Shown in pieces: positions 22,085 through 32,039 of a stretch of 64,000 nucleotides of DNA (within the stretch, counting starts at the first letter, position 1; the number at the start of each line of letters is the position of its first letter). Position numbers and translations under genes: made by a program. The notes below the pieces were generated by a model that made no database searches, had not been told where the DNA came from, and saw nothing but the letters and a program-made list of their open reading frames with translations. The stretch comes from Dendrophyllia cribrosa (taxonomy: Eukaryota > Cnidaria > Anthozoa > Scleractinia > Dendrophylliidae): assembly GCA_024195265.1 (NCBI GenBank), contig JAJLRJ010000010.1:27872298-27936297 (forward strand), in the 5' to 3' direction.

Positions 22085-23500
22085 CTACACAAAATTAACC
22101 CTAACTGCTACGATATAACCCGCCCACGAAGGGGAGCCTAATAGCGAACTAGTGTTTCGTCCCTGGCGCAAAGTAAGGATGCCTTCGAAAAATTGATAGT
22201 CTATAACAAAATCCCAAAAATCCTTGACAAGAAGAGGCCAAAAGGGGGCAGATGGCCAATAAGGAACCACCAATGTACCCAGTACCCTAGAGTGAAACAT
22301 AAACCTAAGGACCTTGGACAAAAAGATGACAGGCGGTACCACCCAACAATTTTCACCATGCCAGTCCTGAAAAAATGCATCTACTCCTGATGAGCCTGGA
22401 TTCCAAAATCTAGAGTAAAACTTAGGAACTTTGCAATTGTAAAATGTGGCAAAACAGTCAACAGTATGTGGGCCCCAACGGTTGTCTAGTTGCTGGAAAA
22501 TTTCAGGGACAAGTTCCCAGTCATCGTAATCGATAATCTTACTAAGATAATCGGCCTTTTCATTCATTGAGCGCGGGACCCACTCAATTTCCAAAACGAT
22601 CCCATGCTTAAAACAAAATGTGAAAACATCAGACGCTAATTGGTGACACGCTGGGTTTTTTTGGGCGTTTTTCGGCCACGGTTAAACTACTTTTTACGTT
22701 TTGATGCTCTGACCATGGAACTTTGCCACAATATAACTCTCGCCATTTTCTAAAAAGTTACCGTTTTCGATTTTCAAATTTTAGTATTTTTGGCGGGAAA
22801 ATGACGTCACAAGTTTGGCGGCAAAATTTTTATTTTGTATTATGGGATATACAATGGCGATTTCTGAAAGAGCGTGCAACAAGGATTTCAAATCTGAAAA
22901 CAAAATTGAAATTTGTTGATCCAATAAAAAGTTATAGGGCGTTGAATATTCAATTTGTGCTATTTTTAGTAACAAAAATGGCGGGAAGTTCAAATTCAAC
23001 GCCCCATAACTTCTAACTGGATCAACGTATTTTAGATTTATTTTCAGATTTAAAATCCTTGTTGCACGCTCTTTCAGAAATCGCCATTGTATATCCCATA
23101 ATACAAAATAAAAATTTTGCCGCCAAACTTGTGACGTCATTTTCCCGCCAAAAATACTAAAATTTGAAAATCGAAAACGGTAACTTTTTAGAAAATGGCG
23201 AGAGTTATATTGTGGCAAAGTTCCATGGTCAGAGCATCAAAACGTAAAAAGTAGTTTAACCGTGGCCGCCAACTTGAACAATACCTGCCACACTTTGGCT
23301 GTCAGTGAACCATTTAACCCTGGAATTCGAAAGGAGCGAACTAAACGAGTTAAGAACAAATTTAATGGCTACTAACTCTCGATAGGTAGAACTCTGGTCC
23401 CGCTCTGACAGAAAACATCCTATGAGCGTAAGCATCTTTGCCGAGGATATAGCCAGCGCAAGCAAAATCACTCGCGTCGGAATAATTATTAGATCAAGTC
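22085..23500 (-). pseudogene. RNase H / end of pol of Ngaro/DIRS-like element, split and frameshifted
   Basis: Two pieces, 23500-23269 and 22672-22085, read into each other once the palindromic insert is ignored. The first holds an RNase H start (SDASDFACAGY) and, after a one-base shift near 23420, a STYRELVAIKF and WFTDSQSVAGIVQ stretch. The second holds EIEWVPRSMNEKADYLSK followed by an RWGPHTVDCFA...NPGSSGVDAFFQDW region, a typical tail in Ngaro/DIRS-type pol proteins. The reverse transcriptase upstream is missing. RNase H would remove the RNA template during cDNA synthesis. Confidence 0.75.
22673..23268. mobile_element. 596-bp near-perfect palindrome (foldback MITE)
   Basis: The arms mirror each other around about 22970. 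The left arm starts cggccacggttaaactac and the right arm ends gtagtttaaccgtggccg. Even the internal ORF beginning MPQYNSRHF appears on both strands because of the symmetry. It interrupts the RNase H region. No clear target duplication was seen. Confidence 0.88.
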
Positions 23501-23688
23501 ATGGTTGCTTTACAAGTGGCAGGACAATAATTAATTAATCTAACTTTTGATCTCTGACTGTTGGGTTTAATTTTGCGCCGATTTTCTTCTTCAAACTTGT
23601 TTAATCAAACAAGCCACACACGCTATTTTCTTAACAATTAACATACTCGCTATTATAATTAATGGTCTTTATGTCTTCTTTTTATCAG

Positions 23689-23961
23689 AAAATAAGAAAA
23701 ACCCCACATTTTAATTTTTTATGGAACATCTCTTTTCAAGAATATGGACACCGTAAGATTGATTCTGGTCCTAGAAAAGTGCAAAGAAAACTTGAAGAGT
23801 CGCATCTTTGAACATCCCGAATCCATGCATCCCTGAAAAATCGGGAAACTCTGCTGTAGTCAGAAACGGTATGCCGCTGAGTGAAAGAGATTGCTACTGC
23901 TTTGGACTTCATACATAAACAGGGAGTCGTGCACCGAGATCTCAAGTTGGAAAACATTTTG
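23689..23961 (+). pseudogene. DSTYK-like: DSTYK-like locus B, remnant of kinase exon 7
   Basis: The acceptor (tttatcag), the EKCKENLKSRIFEHPE segment and the terminal HRDLKLENIL-equivalent with its donor (ttg/gtatga) all align with exon 7 of locus C (52707-52974). The exon is 273 nt instead of 268 and has in-frame stops and shifts after FEHPE. The first half lost the motif around KLRHPHIVTFHG. No exon 8 is visible between here and the ISL2EU-like element. This is a dead copy of the kinase N-lobe to catalytic-loop exon. Confidence 0.82.
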
Positions 23962-24333
23962 GTATGAAACTATATTAGGTAAACTATTGTAAAATAATTG
24001 GACACTTATTGTTCCAGCTACATAACAGCTAAGCATGCTGTCAGTAAAGATATTAAGTTGTTAATAATCCACATGCGCCCTGCAAGTTGTATCCACTAAT
24101 GCCATTTTGTGACTTCTATCTGGATAAATTGCAATCAAACTGGCCATAACATTGTCTCAGACATGAAAAGTTTTTTGCTTTCTGTTCTGGGGCAAGGATA
24201 GTACGTTTTGTTTCGGGCCCGCGCACAAAGATGAACCTTTTTTGGTCCATCAATAGACTAGTAAAAGGTTTTAAAAAGAAGTAGCAATTGGTCGTAGCTA
24301 TTGGGGAGGGGGGTCCTGAGGTGCCCGTGCCCC

Positions 24334-24342
24334 CCCCCCCCC

Positions 24343-24379
<37 letters not shown>

Positions 24380-24525
24380 CCTCCACACCCCGCCCCCAGC
24401 CCCCGCTTTGAGATAATTTTAGTAAAACACAGCGCGGATGTCGCGGATGTGGACATGACAATCTGGTAAGTAACCTAGGTGTGACACAGTGTGACCCTCC
24501 CCCCCCCCCCCCCCCCCCCCCCCTT
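24334..24525. repeat. Simple-sequence cluster: poly-C, (CA)n, poly-C
   Basis: A poly-C run of about 13 bases is followed by (CA)n of roughly 30 bases near 24346-24378, and a poly-C run of about 28 bases lies at 24498-24525. Several short ORFs with poly-Gly are artefacts of this. Confidence 0.9.
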
Positions 24526-24599
24526 TCAACTTTTCTAGTCACGCCCCTGATTCCGGAATAAGAATAAACAGAGTAGTCTCTGAGAATGGCTATGTCTAA

Positions 24600-24760
24600 A
24601 ATAGGGAACCGGGATTAGGGGAATCTCTAAAATAGGGAATCTCTTAAATGGGGAATCTCTAAAATAGGGAATATCTAAAATGGGGAATCTCTAAAATGGG
24701 GAATCTCTAAAATGGGGAATCTCAAAATGGGGAATCTCTAAAATAGGGAATCTTAAAAGC
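24600..24760. repeat. Left subterminal tandem repeats of the ISL2EU-like element
   Basis: About ten imperfect units of ggggaatctctaaaat (15-16 bp, with a/g variants). The right end has the inverted equivalent. Such arrays often serve as transposase-binding sites; that role is inferred. Confidence 0.85.
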
Positions 24761-24943
24761 GGCTGTTACGAGAAATGAGATCACAACAGTTTTGTCAAGG
24801 CGGCCGTAAGTAAAGCTGTCCGCTCACGATAAAAATTTCGCTCAGAAAACTCTGACTGAAATTCAAGATGGCTACAAACTAGAAGTCAGGTGATGCGTTA
24901 ATTCATTTACCGTGTTTTGTGACAAACCATGTTACGACACTTA

Positions 24944-25682
24944 GGGCCTGTTTACATGGAGGGAGGGTAACCCTCCTAGAAGGGTTATCCTTCTAGGAGG
25001 GTTACCCTCCTCTATTGTTTTTCCCGGTTTCGTTTACATGCGAGGTAGGGTTACCCTAGGAGGAGGGTAACCCTATCTGCTTGCAAGGGTTACCCTTCTA
25101 GAAGGGTCAACTTTTTGTTTATTTAAGCCATGTAAAAGCTCGAGGTAGGGTTACCCTCCTAGGAGGGTCAAGTTTAGGGCGATCAGATTACTGTCACATC
25201 ACCGCTAACTATAAACATGGCTTCGCACGGTTATAAACCTGGAGAAATATTTCGGAGAACTATGCTTGCAAGAGCGGTGAATCCAAACCGGGGCGATACA
25301 GCAACAGTTTGGCGGCTGAAATAGAACATTTTTATGTTGGTGTCCAATTAATAGGCGAAAGTCTTAAACAAACGAAGGTTCGACAGACGGAGCCGTACTT
25401 GATCATGATCAGTCACGCTATAAATCAAACAGGAAAAGAAAAGCGGCCAATCGTCCAGACTCTTCGAAGAAAAAGGCGAAAAAATGGGCATGGACGCTAG
25501 AAGCCGTGAACTGCTTCTCAATATAGCAAAGAGTACAAGACGAAGTGCGAATTCAACGGCGTCGACTTCGAGGCTAATCTATCGATGTCTTCAGGTTTCA
25601 GCGGCTTTGTTGGCAGAGATAGCCCTAGGGATAACCCTACTCATGTAAAGGAGGGTTACCCTCCCTCCATGTAAACAGGCCC
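24944..25682. mobile_element. Harbinger-type MITE, 739 bp, TTA target site
   Basis: Inverted ends GGGCCTGTTTACATGGAGGG are flanked by TTA (24941-24943 and 25683-25685). The subterminal regions are packed with self-complementary blocks (agggttaccctcc, ctagaagggt). The middle (about 25216-25500) has a short open stretch of unknown origin, MASHGYKPGEIFRR in one frame. A 3-bp TTA duplication is the hallmark of PIF/Harbinger transposition. Confidence 0.85.
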
Positions 25683-25685
25683 TTA

Positions 25686-25926
25686 GGGACGGACCATTTA
25701 ATTTTTGTCAGGGGGGGGGGGGGGGGGGGGTGGGCAATTTCTTCTGAGTATGAATTTTTTTTTTCCAGCATCACTATTTGCATGAATATTTTTTTACCAA
25801 AATGTTTGAATTTATTTGCACGTGCTTTCTTGTGCACGATGTTTTTTTTAGGGGCGGGGGGGGGGGGGGGGAATTGCCCGACCCCACCACCCCCCCTCCC
25901 CCCACAAAAATTAAATGGTCCGTCCC
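25686..25926. mobile_element. Second Harbinger-type MITE, 241 bp, sharing a TTA with the first
   Basis: Inverted ends GGGACGGACCATTTAATTTT are flanked by TTA (25683-25685 and 25927-25929). Poly-G tracts of 16-20 bases lie just inside both ends. It abuts the previous MITE with only the shared TTA between them, so one inserted in the target duplication of the other. Confidence 0.85.
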
Positions 25927-26938
25927 TTAGTGTTTGGTTCATATGTTTGGCAATGTGTAAATATCCGGTCTCAATTGCGAAACCTTCACACAAGTAAAAA
26001 AGATAGTCGCCCAACAGGCGCACGTGACTACCGTCTATGATGTCAGTATAAGATGAAAAATGCGAAATGTAGAATTGTCCTATAAATAGGGTTCTGTGGA
26101 TAAGTTTAAAATAATGATGAACCTTGGTGATTAAACCTCCGAAGACTCAAGATTTTAGTCAGTTTTCCTCATACCAGGCTTTTATGTAAATACCGACCAA
26201 AAAGCTAAAAAATACTCAGGCAACCTTTCATCTGAGCGGTTAGAAACAAAATATGAAAGATGTGAGTAAATGTTGTAAAATTAACAGGGCTCGAGAAAAT
26301 TATTTCCCATTAATCGCAAAGGCAAACTTGAGATATTAAACAGAAACTAAAACTAGACTGGTCTGGACTGCAAACGGACATCATATTATTAAATGCCATA
26401 AAGCAATCATTTTAAATAGCTAAAAGGCGCTAAAATTTTTTGTTTGAAGGACGATTTTCCTTTTCTGCTTATACCAAAGCGACGAAGGAAAGAATGAAAC
26501 TGCATTGAGTTATAATTTGTTATGCGTAAAATCATGCGGAGCTTCAAGGCATCACGTTTCATTAATAGCATAAACAAACAGGTCAAAGAGGTCACGCAAC
26601 GTTTTTCCCCCCAAAAAGTATCTTTCTTGTTCAAGAGTTTGAAAAGGTTTGAAATTGATTTGATTTCTATATTTACAAATTCAAAACAAGTTAAAAAAAA
26701 GCTAGGAACACCATGGAAATTTGCCGTAAATATCGACCTAAACGGCTGGAAAATATTCACGCAACCTTTCATCTGATCTCAGTTAGAAACAAAATATGAA
26801 AGCTGGGAGAAGTAAATGTTGTAAAATCTAAAAAAAAACTCATCTCAAATGCCAAAGATACGATGCTTGAAGACATGTGTACTGAGTACGATTTTTTTCT
26901 CTCATATTTTTTCTGGAGGAATTTTCTTTTTTTGGTAA

Positions 26939-27852
26939 TTGTTCAAAGATAAGGATTCAGACATTGCTTTTTACACTGGATTTCCCAATTATAAAACACT
27001 AATGCTTTGCTTTGATATGGTGAAGGATGCAGCGAAAAACATAAGCTATGGAAACTATGATCGAAAATGTTTTGATTGCCCCCCAGTTTGGCAACCAGGT
27101 CGACCAAGAATTCTTACAACCTTTCAGGAGTTTGTTCTTGTGTTGATGCGACTAAGGCTTGGCCTGTTTGAAAGAGATTTGGCTCACAGATTTGAAATTT
27201 CCGAGTCAACAGTTTCTGTAATATTTAGAACATGGATTCGATTTTTACGCCTTGAACTTCAGGAACTTATTATCGCTCCACCACGAGATGTTCTTCAGGA
27301 ACACATGCCTAAACTTTTCAAGGAATTTTATCCCAAGACAGCGTTGATTATTGATTGCACTGAAATACAAATGGAGCGTCCGTCTGCGTTGGATAATCAG
27401 TCCTCCTGTTACTCTTCATACAAATCTAGAACAACCATGAAAAGCCTAGTGGGCATTACCCAAGTGGTGTCATTGGATTTGCCAGTGAATTATATCCTGG
27501 TAGTATTACTGACAAAGAAATTACAGTAAAGAGTGGTTTCCTAGCTTTGTTGGAGCAAGGTGATGAAATTATGGCTGATAAAGGCTTTTTAATTCAAGAT
27601 GAGCTTGCTGCAGTTGGTGCAACCCTCACAATACCTGCCTTTTTAAAAGAAAAACAGCAGTTTTCAAAAGAAGAAGGAGAAAAAAACAAGAAAGTTGCAA
27701 GTTTGAGAGTTCACGTCGAAAGATGTATGGAGCGAATTAAGAATTGGCATATTTTAGATAAACCTATTCCAGTTTCCCTTGCAGGAGTAGCTTCAGACAT
27801 TTTTATTGTTATTGCAGCACTCACAAATTTCCACCCTCCACTTATCTCGTAA
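26939..27852 (+). pseudogene. DDE transposase (IS5/Harbinger-like, ISL2EU type), frameshifted
   Basis: The protein resembles DDE_Tnp_4-type transposases that cut and paste DNA elements. The first part (26939-27470) has the helix-turn-helix-like segment (LAHRFEISESTVSVIFRTW) and the first acidic motif (LIIDCTEIQMERPS). A one-base deletion near 27466 shifts the frame. The remainder reads FASELYPGSITDKEI, then the second acidic motif (MADKGFLIQDEL), and then the glutamate helix (RVHVERCMERIKNWHIL), ending at TAA 27850-27852. The upstream start is uncertain; a THAP-type finger seen in relatives was not found. Confidence 0.85.
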
Positions 27853-28462
27853 AAAACAAAAATTGTCATATTGAATTGTTATGCATTTCGTTATCTGAAG
27901 AATAGTGAAATATAAACAAAGTGAACTTTTGCTTCTTTAAACCTTGATTTGATAATATTAAAATTTGTAGGACTTCAAACAACTCCAGTACTGAATAACC
28001 CAATGATGACTGCCTTGTTTGCAAAGCCTGAAGAACAATAATTTAGTTGATTTAAAACCAGCTGCAATTTTGTTTGTTTGTTTGTTTATTTTGTTTGTGT
28101 CTTCATAAAACATGAATATATGATACCAAACCATTAATGTGCATGTTACAGGTTATATTAATATTTTTGTCTGCAGGCACTAATAATAATTAGGGCTATG
28201 AGACAAAAGAGGTGAAATAACTAAGGTGGGAAAAAGTTTAACCTGAAATCAAGTTTAACTAGCTACAAGCTGTAAAGATACTTGCTTGAATTCTTGAAAA
28301 GAAAACATTGACATACTCCTCAGAATGTTGGAAACTGCATTAAAATTCTGGACTTACATTTCAATGGTCTTAGGGCATTTGGAGCTCATTCACTTCTTTT
28401 TAGAGACCTTTTGCTGGTTCTTTAAATGGGAAAAGACGTTTATCAAAGAGGTTTCTATATAT
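27853..28462. other. Spacer between the two convergent transposon genes
   Basis: AT-rich with no ORF of note. It includes a short (TTTG)n microsatellite at 28068-28090 and an AATAATTAG stretch. It probably holds the 3' ends of both genes. Confidence 0.6.
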
Positions 28463-30483
28463 TTACAACATATCTAATCTGGGTAAACCATATTTAATCC
28501 TTGGGTATGCAAGTTCAGGTATCATGCGTTTTTCAAAGAATTGGTTGACTTTGAGAAGCACTGGGCCCCAGAAAGTTGGATCAAATTGTGCTCTTTTGAT
28601 AAAGAGCTCAGTTGACAATGACCCTTTCACCACAAAATCATTCCAATATCGACCTGCAACATACATTTGATGCTGCACTTGGTAAAAGTACTGGTGACTG
28701 TGATTTACAGTTAGTTCCTCGTTGTCATACACACAAATTCTTTTCCTTATCAATGCTTCCTTCAGTGTTTCGTCCTCTTTCATTTGAATATACTTCATTT
28801 CTAACATGCCCTCGGGTGGTTCGTGTGAGGGGTCCTTTACCAAACCATCTGGACTAGCTGCCAGAAAACCATGTAAGGTACTTACAATAAGTCCTGATCT
28901 CTCTACTTTTATTCCTTTGTGTCCCTTTTCATTCATAGCATTTAAAAATTCTTGTATAATTTCTGGTTCTTTAGAAAGACCCTCCTTCATTGCCTTAGTT
29001 TGAGCAAACTGTTTGTACCTTAGAACCTCTTGTATTGCTTTTGTTGGGGATGTAGTATCCTTAAGTACAGCACATCTATAACACTTTGATGATGTGATTC
29101 TTTGGTTCCGACTTTCGTGCCAAAGAGAGTCTGTTGACTGGCCTCGAGTGTTTTTTTCTACCTCTGCTGCTTCTTCCTCATTGAGAAATAATTTCCGCTT
29201 GACGTTTTCGCATTCATTTTGCAACATATCCATTGAAAAAGGAGGACTGTTTAATTCAGGAACTTCCGTTTGTTCAGGAGCTGATTCTTTTTTAACAGAC
29301 TCACCATCGCTTTCTCTATCTTGAACTGTGCTATCAACTTTACAATAGCTATGTTCTTTGCCAATTATTTCCTTTAAATTGTTGCTTGTCTTTAGAGGTA
29401 AAATATGACTGAGACCTATAGTTTGCCCCGTTTCCTCTTGAACACGGAGAACGGAAGTCAACACATTATATCGTCTGGTGTTGGACCATTCCCTTTGGTG
29501 GGGGGCTCTCACGTCCTTATCGCGCTTAACTTCACATTATCGGTCTTTCTTTTCTTTCCCATGTTCATGCTTCTTAAATTTCATTTGGCTTATGGGCAGT
29601 ACCTCTCCTTTCCTTTTACGGGGAACATTCCAAGTGCAAGGTTGGGACGTTCGAGAGGTCTGTTGTTGCTGCTGCTTTTCACGTTGCTTGCAGAATTCTT
29701 CAAATCCAAACAAGGTTGCCGCGATGTGATTACATCGACCATCAACACCTGCTGGGCAATCACGGTACGCTCTTTTTATGTGGCCATTTGGTTAGAGCAC
29801 GATGAAACAGTTATAGACGCTTGATTTTTTCATTGAGGGCAAAACTTGACTCTTTAAGAACCATTTATTATCTCGAGAACAGACGGTCACTTTTACTACG
29901 TTACCGGACTTAAAAAAGTTAAAGCCTTTGACCAGTGGTTTAGCTGTCGACAGCTGCTTTTATGCATTGGAGGACTCAATCATGTATTTCCATACCGTAC
30001 CAAAATTTACAAAAAACAAATCAGTAAGATCTTCATGGAAACCATCCTTAGGGAAAATATCAGTAACATGTAGAGGGTCTACTTCATCCATAACACCCAG
30101 TAAGACTTTCTTTCGTGCAAGATGCACACCTCCATCCGGATCTCTTAACATTTTTAAATGAAGGCCTCCCTTGACGTAGTCTTTATATCTAAAATAAAGC
30201 AAACGATGTCTTAGTATAAATTTAAGCTGGACAGTTCAAAATAACAAACCCTGATGGATGATCAATAATAAACCATCGTCTGAGCAAACCTCTTGACAAG
30301 ATCGGCTTTCTTGCCGCTTGTTTTCGCTCCTCTACATAACAGCCATCGTCGAAGCTGTGGTACAGTACACTCTTCAACGTTTTCCCGAGGAAGCTTCGCT
30401 CCGGGAATGTCTTCTTCGCATAGAACAGCATTTTTGAAACAGCGGGCTTTCTCTGCCGCCATTTTGAAGCTTCGCGCGTCCAC
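28463..30483 (-). pseudogene. SAP-SWIM-YqaJ nuclease protein of the ISL2EU-like element, with three stops
   Basis: Read on the minus strand: a SAP DNA-binding domain (30440-30290; CTVPQLRRWLLCRG, ADLVKRF), a short intron of about 95 bases (donor near 30286, acceptor tttattttag near 30193), a linker (GGVHLARKKVLLGVMDEV), a SWIM zinc finger (about 29770-29710; CPAGVDGRCNH), and a YqaJ-type viral recombinase/exonuclease domain (about 29050-28480; ASPDG and LEMKY motifs, HQYFYQVQHQMYV). YqaJ/lambda-exonuclease folds degrade DNA from ends. In-frame TAA codons at 29960-29962, 29792-29794 and 29537-29539 break it. It converges on the transposase gene and is presumably a helper for excision or repair. 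Confidence 0.8.
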
Positions 30484-30560
30484 CCAAACGATCCCAGAAG
30501 ACCTTACGAGACAAGTTCGTGCCCAGATTCCTCATAGTTTCTGGAGTGGGGAATTAAAAT

Positions 30561-30707
30561 GGCTCGATTCAAAGTGATTCCAGCGAGATTTAGTTCCACT
30601 CATTTCTTCCTCCCTAAAAGAGTCTAAAAAAAGTCTAAAAGTCTCTCTTTTAATAGGGAGGAAGAAATGAGTGGAACTAAAACTCGCTGGAATCGCTTTG
30701 AATCGAC
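30561..30707. repeat. 147-bp palindrome (small foldback element)
   Basis: The left arm ggctcgattcaaagtgattc and the right arm gaatcgctttgaatcgaccc mirror each other, and the inner parts (ccactcatttcttcctccct) match perfectly around about 30634. It lies just upstream of the SAP-SWIM-YqaJ gene inside the transposon. Confidence 0.8.
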
Positions 30708-31609
30708 CCAAAAACCACTTAATACACCAGTAAACACAGAAAGAAGTTGCATGTAAGGTTTGCCAATTTTATTGAAAAATCGTTCGTAATTTTACGCTCA
30801 AATTGGAAGCGAATTTTCCCCATACAAATCCTTATAATTTCGCTATTACGCAACAGTTACCACGACGTTCAAATTACAACGTGTAAACATCACTTGAGCT
30901 TGGGGTGCCTGTGTTTTTAAAATCATTACCCCAACAGTGGCTTATTGTTTTACACTCCGCGTGGTTCCGGTTAATTCTTTCTGATGACAACGGACCTTCG
31001 ATTTCGTAGGTCAGTCATCGTTTTCGTACCTTATTCTCAACTTGAAGATATCGCAGGAGACGACGGAGCACCGCCCTTCTAATCTTGTACAGCCAACTTA
31101 AAATCAACGTTGGAATGAATAACCTGAATAACCTTCTCGCAGTTCTCGTCCTACACGTTTTGGAACAACCGCAGGCATGACGCCAGCACAAAAAAAACGC
31201 AAAGCGGGCACGCGAGCTTACGCGATCTTGCAGATATATCGAGCTTTACTCTCCGGGTGTTCAAAAATGTAACGAGAAGTTGTTAATTGCAATTTTTCTT
31301 TCAAACTTACCAGAAAGCAGAGTGAGTTATTTTGGAGTTTTTTTTTTACTTGTTTGACGGTTTCATTGTCGAAAACGGATAATTACACATTGTTAAACTT
31401 ATGAACCAGACATTATTATAGTGTTATAGCATGATTTGTCACAAAACACAGTAAATGAATTAACGCATCACCTGACTTCTAGTTTGTAGCCATCTTGAAT
31501 TTCTGTCAGAGTTTTCTGAGCGAATTTTTTATCTTGAGCGGACAGCTTTACTTACGGCCGCCTTGACAAAGCTGTTGTGATCTCACTTCTCGTAACAGCT
31601 GCTTTTAAG

Positions 31610-31865
31610 ATTCGCTATTTTAGAGATTCGCTATTTTAGAGATTCGCTATTTTAGAGATTCCCTATTTTAGAGATTCCCCATTTTAGAGATTCCCCATTT
31701 GAGAGATTCCTCATTTTAGAGATTCCCTATTTTAGAGATTCCTCATTTTAGAGATTCCCTATTTTAGAGATTCCCCGTTCCCCGTTCCCCGTTCCCCGTT
31801 CCCCGTTCCCCGTTCCCCGTTCCCCGTTCCCCGTTCCCCGTTCCCCGTTCTCCGATTCCCCGTTC
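31610..31865. repeat. Right subterminal repeats of the ISL2EU-like element and TTCCCCG heptamer array
   Basis: Units of gagattccctatttta (16 bp) repeat about ten times, then a pure 7-bp repeat ttccccg runs about ten times near 31775-31850. The 16-mers are inverted copies of the left array. Confidence 0.88.
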
Positions 31866-32039
31866 CATATTTTAGACATAGCCCTCTCAGAATTGTTTGT
31901 TCATGCACTTTTGCAGTATCAATCTGCCACAACATGATTATAATACAGCAATCTGAGATGTTAAGTTTTCCAGTGGCTTCCAAATCCCGAAGAATATGTT
32001 GTTGTTTTTTGTTACCATTCTGTATATTCTTATTCCGGA

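Larger units (their letters stand above)
24552..32039. mobile_element. ISL2EU-like DNA transposon, about 7.5 kb, with transposase and SAP-SWIM-YqaJ genes
   Basis: The ends are inverted repeats starting TCCGGAATAAGAATA (left) and ending TATTCTTATTCCGGA (right), flanked on both sides by AT. Longer inverted similarity runs through the subterminal regions: 24765-24930 mirrors 31425-31610, with only scattered changes. Both ends carry tandem GGGAATCTCTAAAAT-type repeats in opposite orientation. Inside are a DDE transposase gene (+) and a convergent nuclease gene (-). As I recall, eukaryotic ISL2EU transposons carry exactly this pair: an IS5/Harbinger-type transposase and a YqaJ-domain protein. Both genes have only a few disabling changes. 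Two Harbinger-type MITEs are nested in its left part. Confidence 0.85.

Noticed and set aside
22723..23218. ORFs on both strands sharing the MPQYNSRHF start
   Set aside because: They are identical only because the sequence is a palindrome; no family resemblance.
24116..24542. Glycine-rich ORFs on the minus strand
   Set aside because: They are translations of poly-C and (CA)n tracts.
25637..26023. 128-codon minus-strand ORF
   Set aside because: It runs through the poly-G tracts and both ends of a Harbinger-type MITE; no domain is visible.
28612..29824. Plus-strand ORFs up to 139 codons
   Set aside because: They lie opposite the YqaJ-domain gene and lack any recognisable domain.
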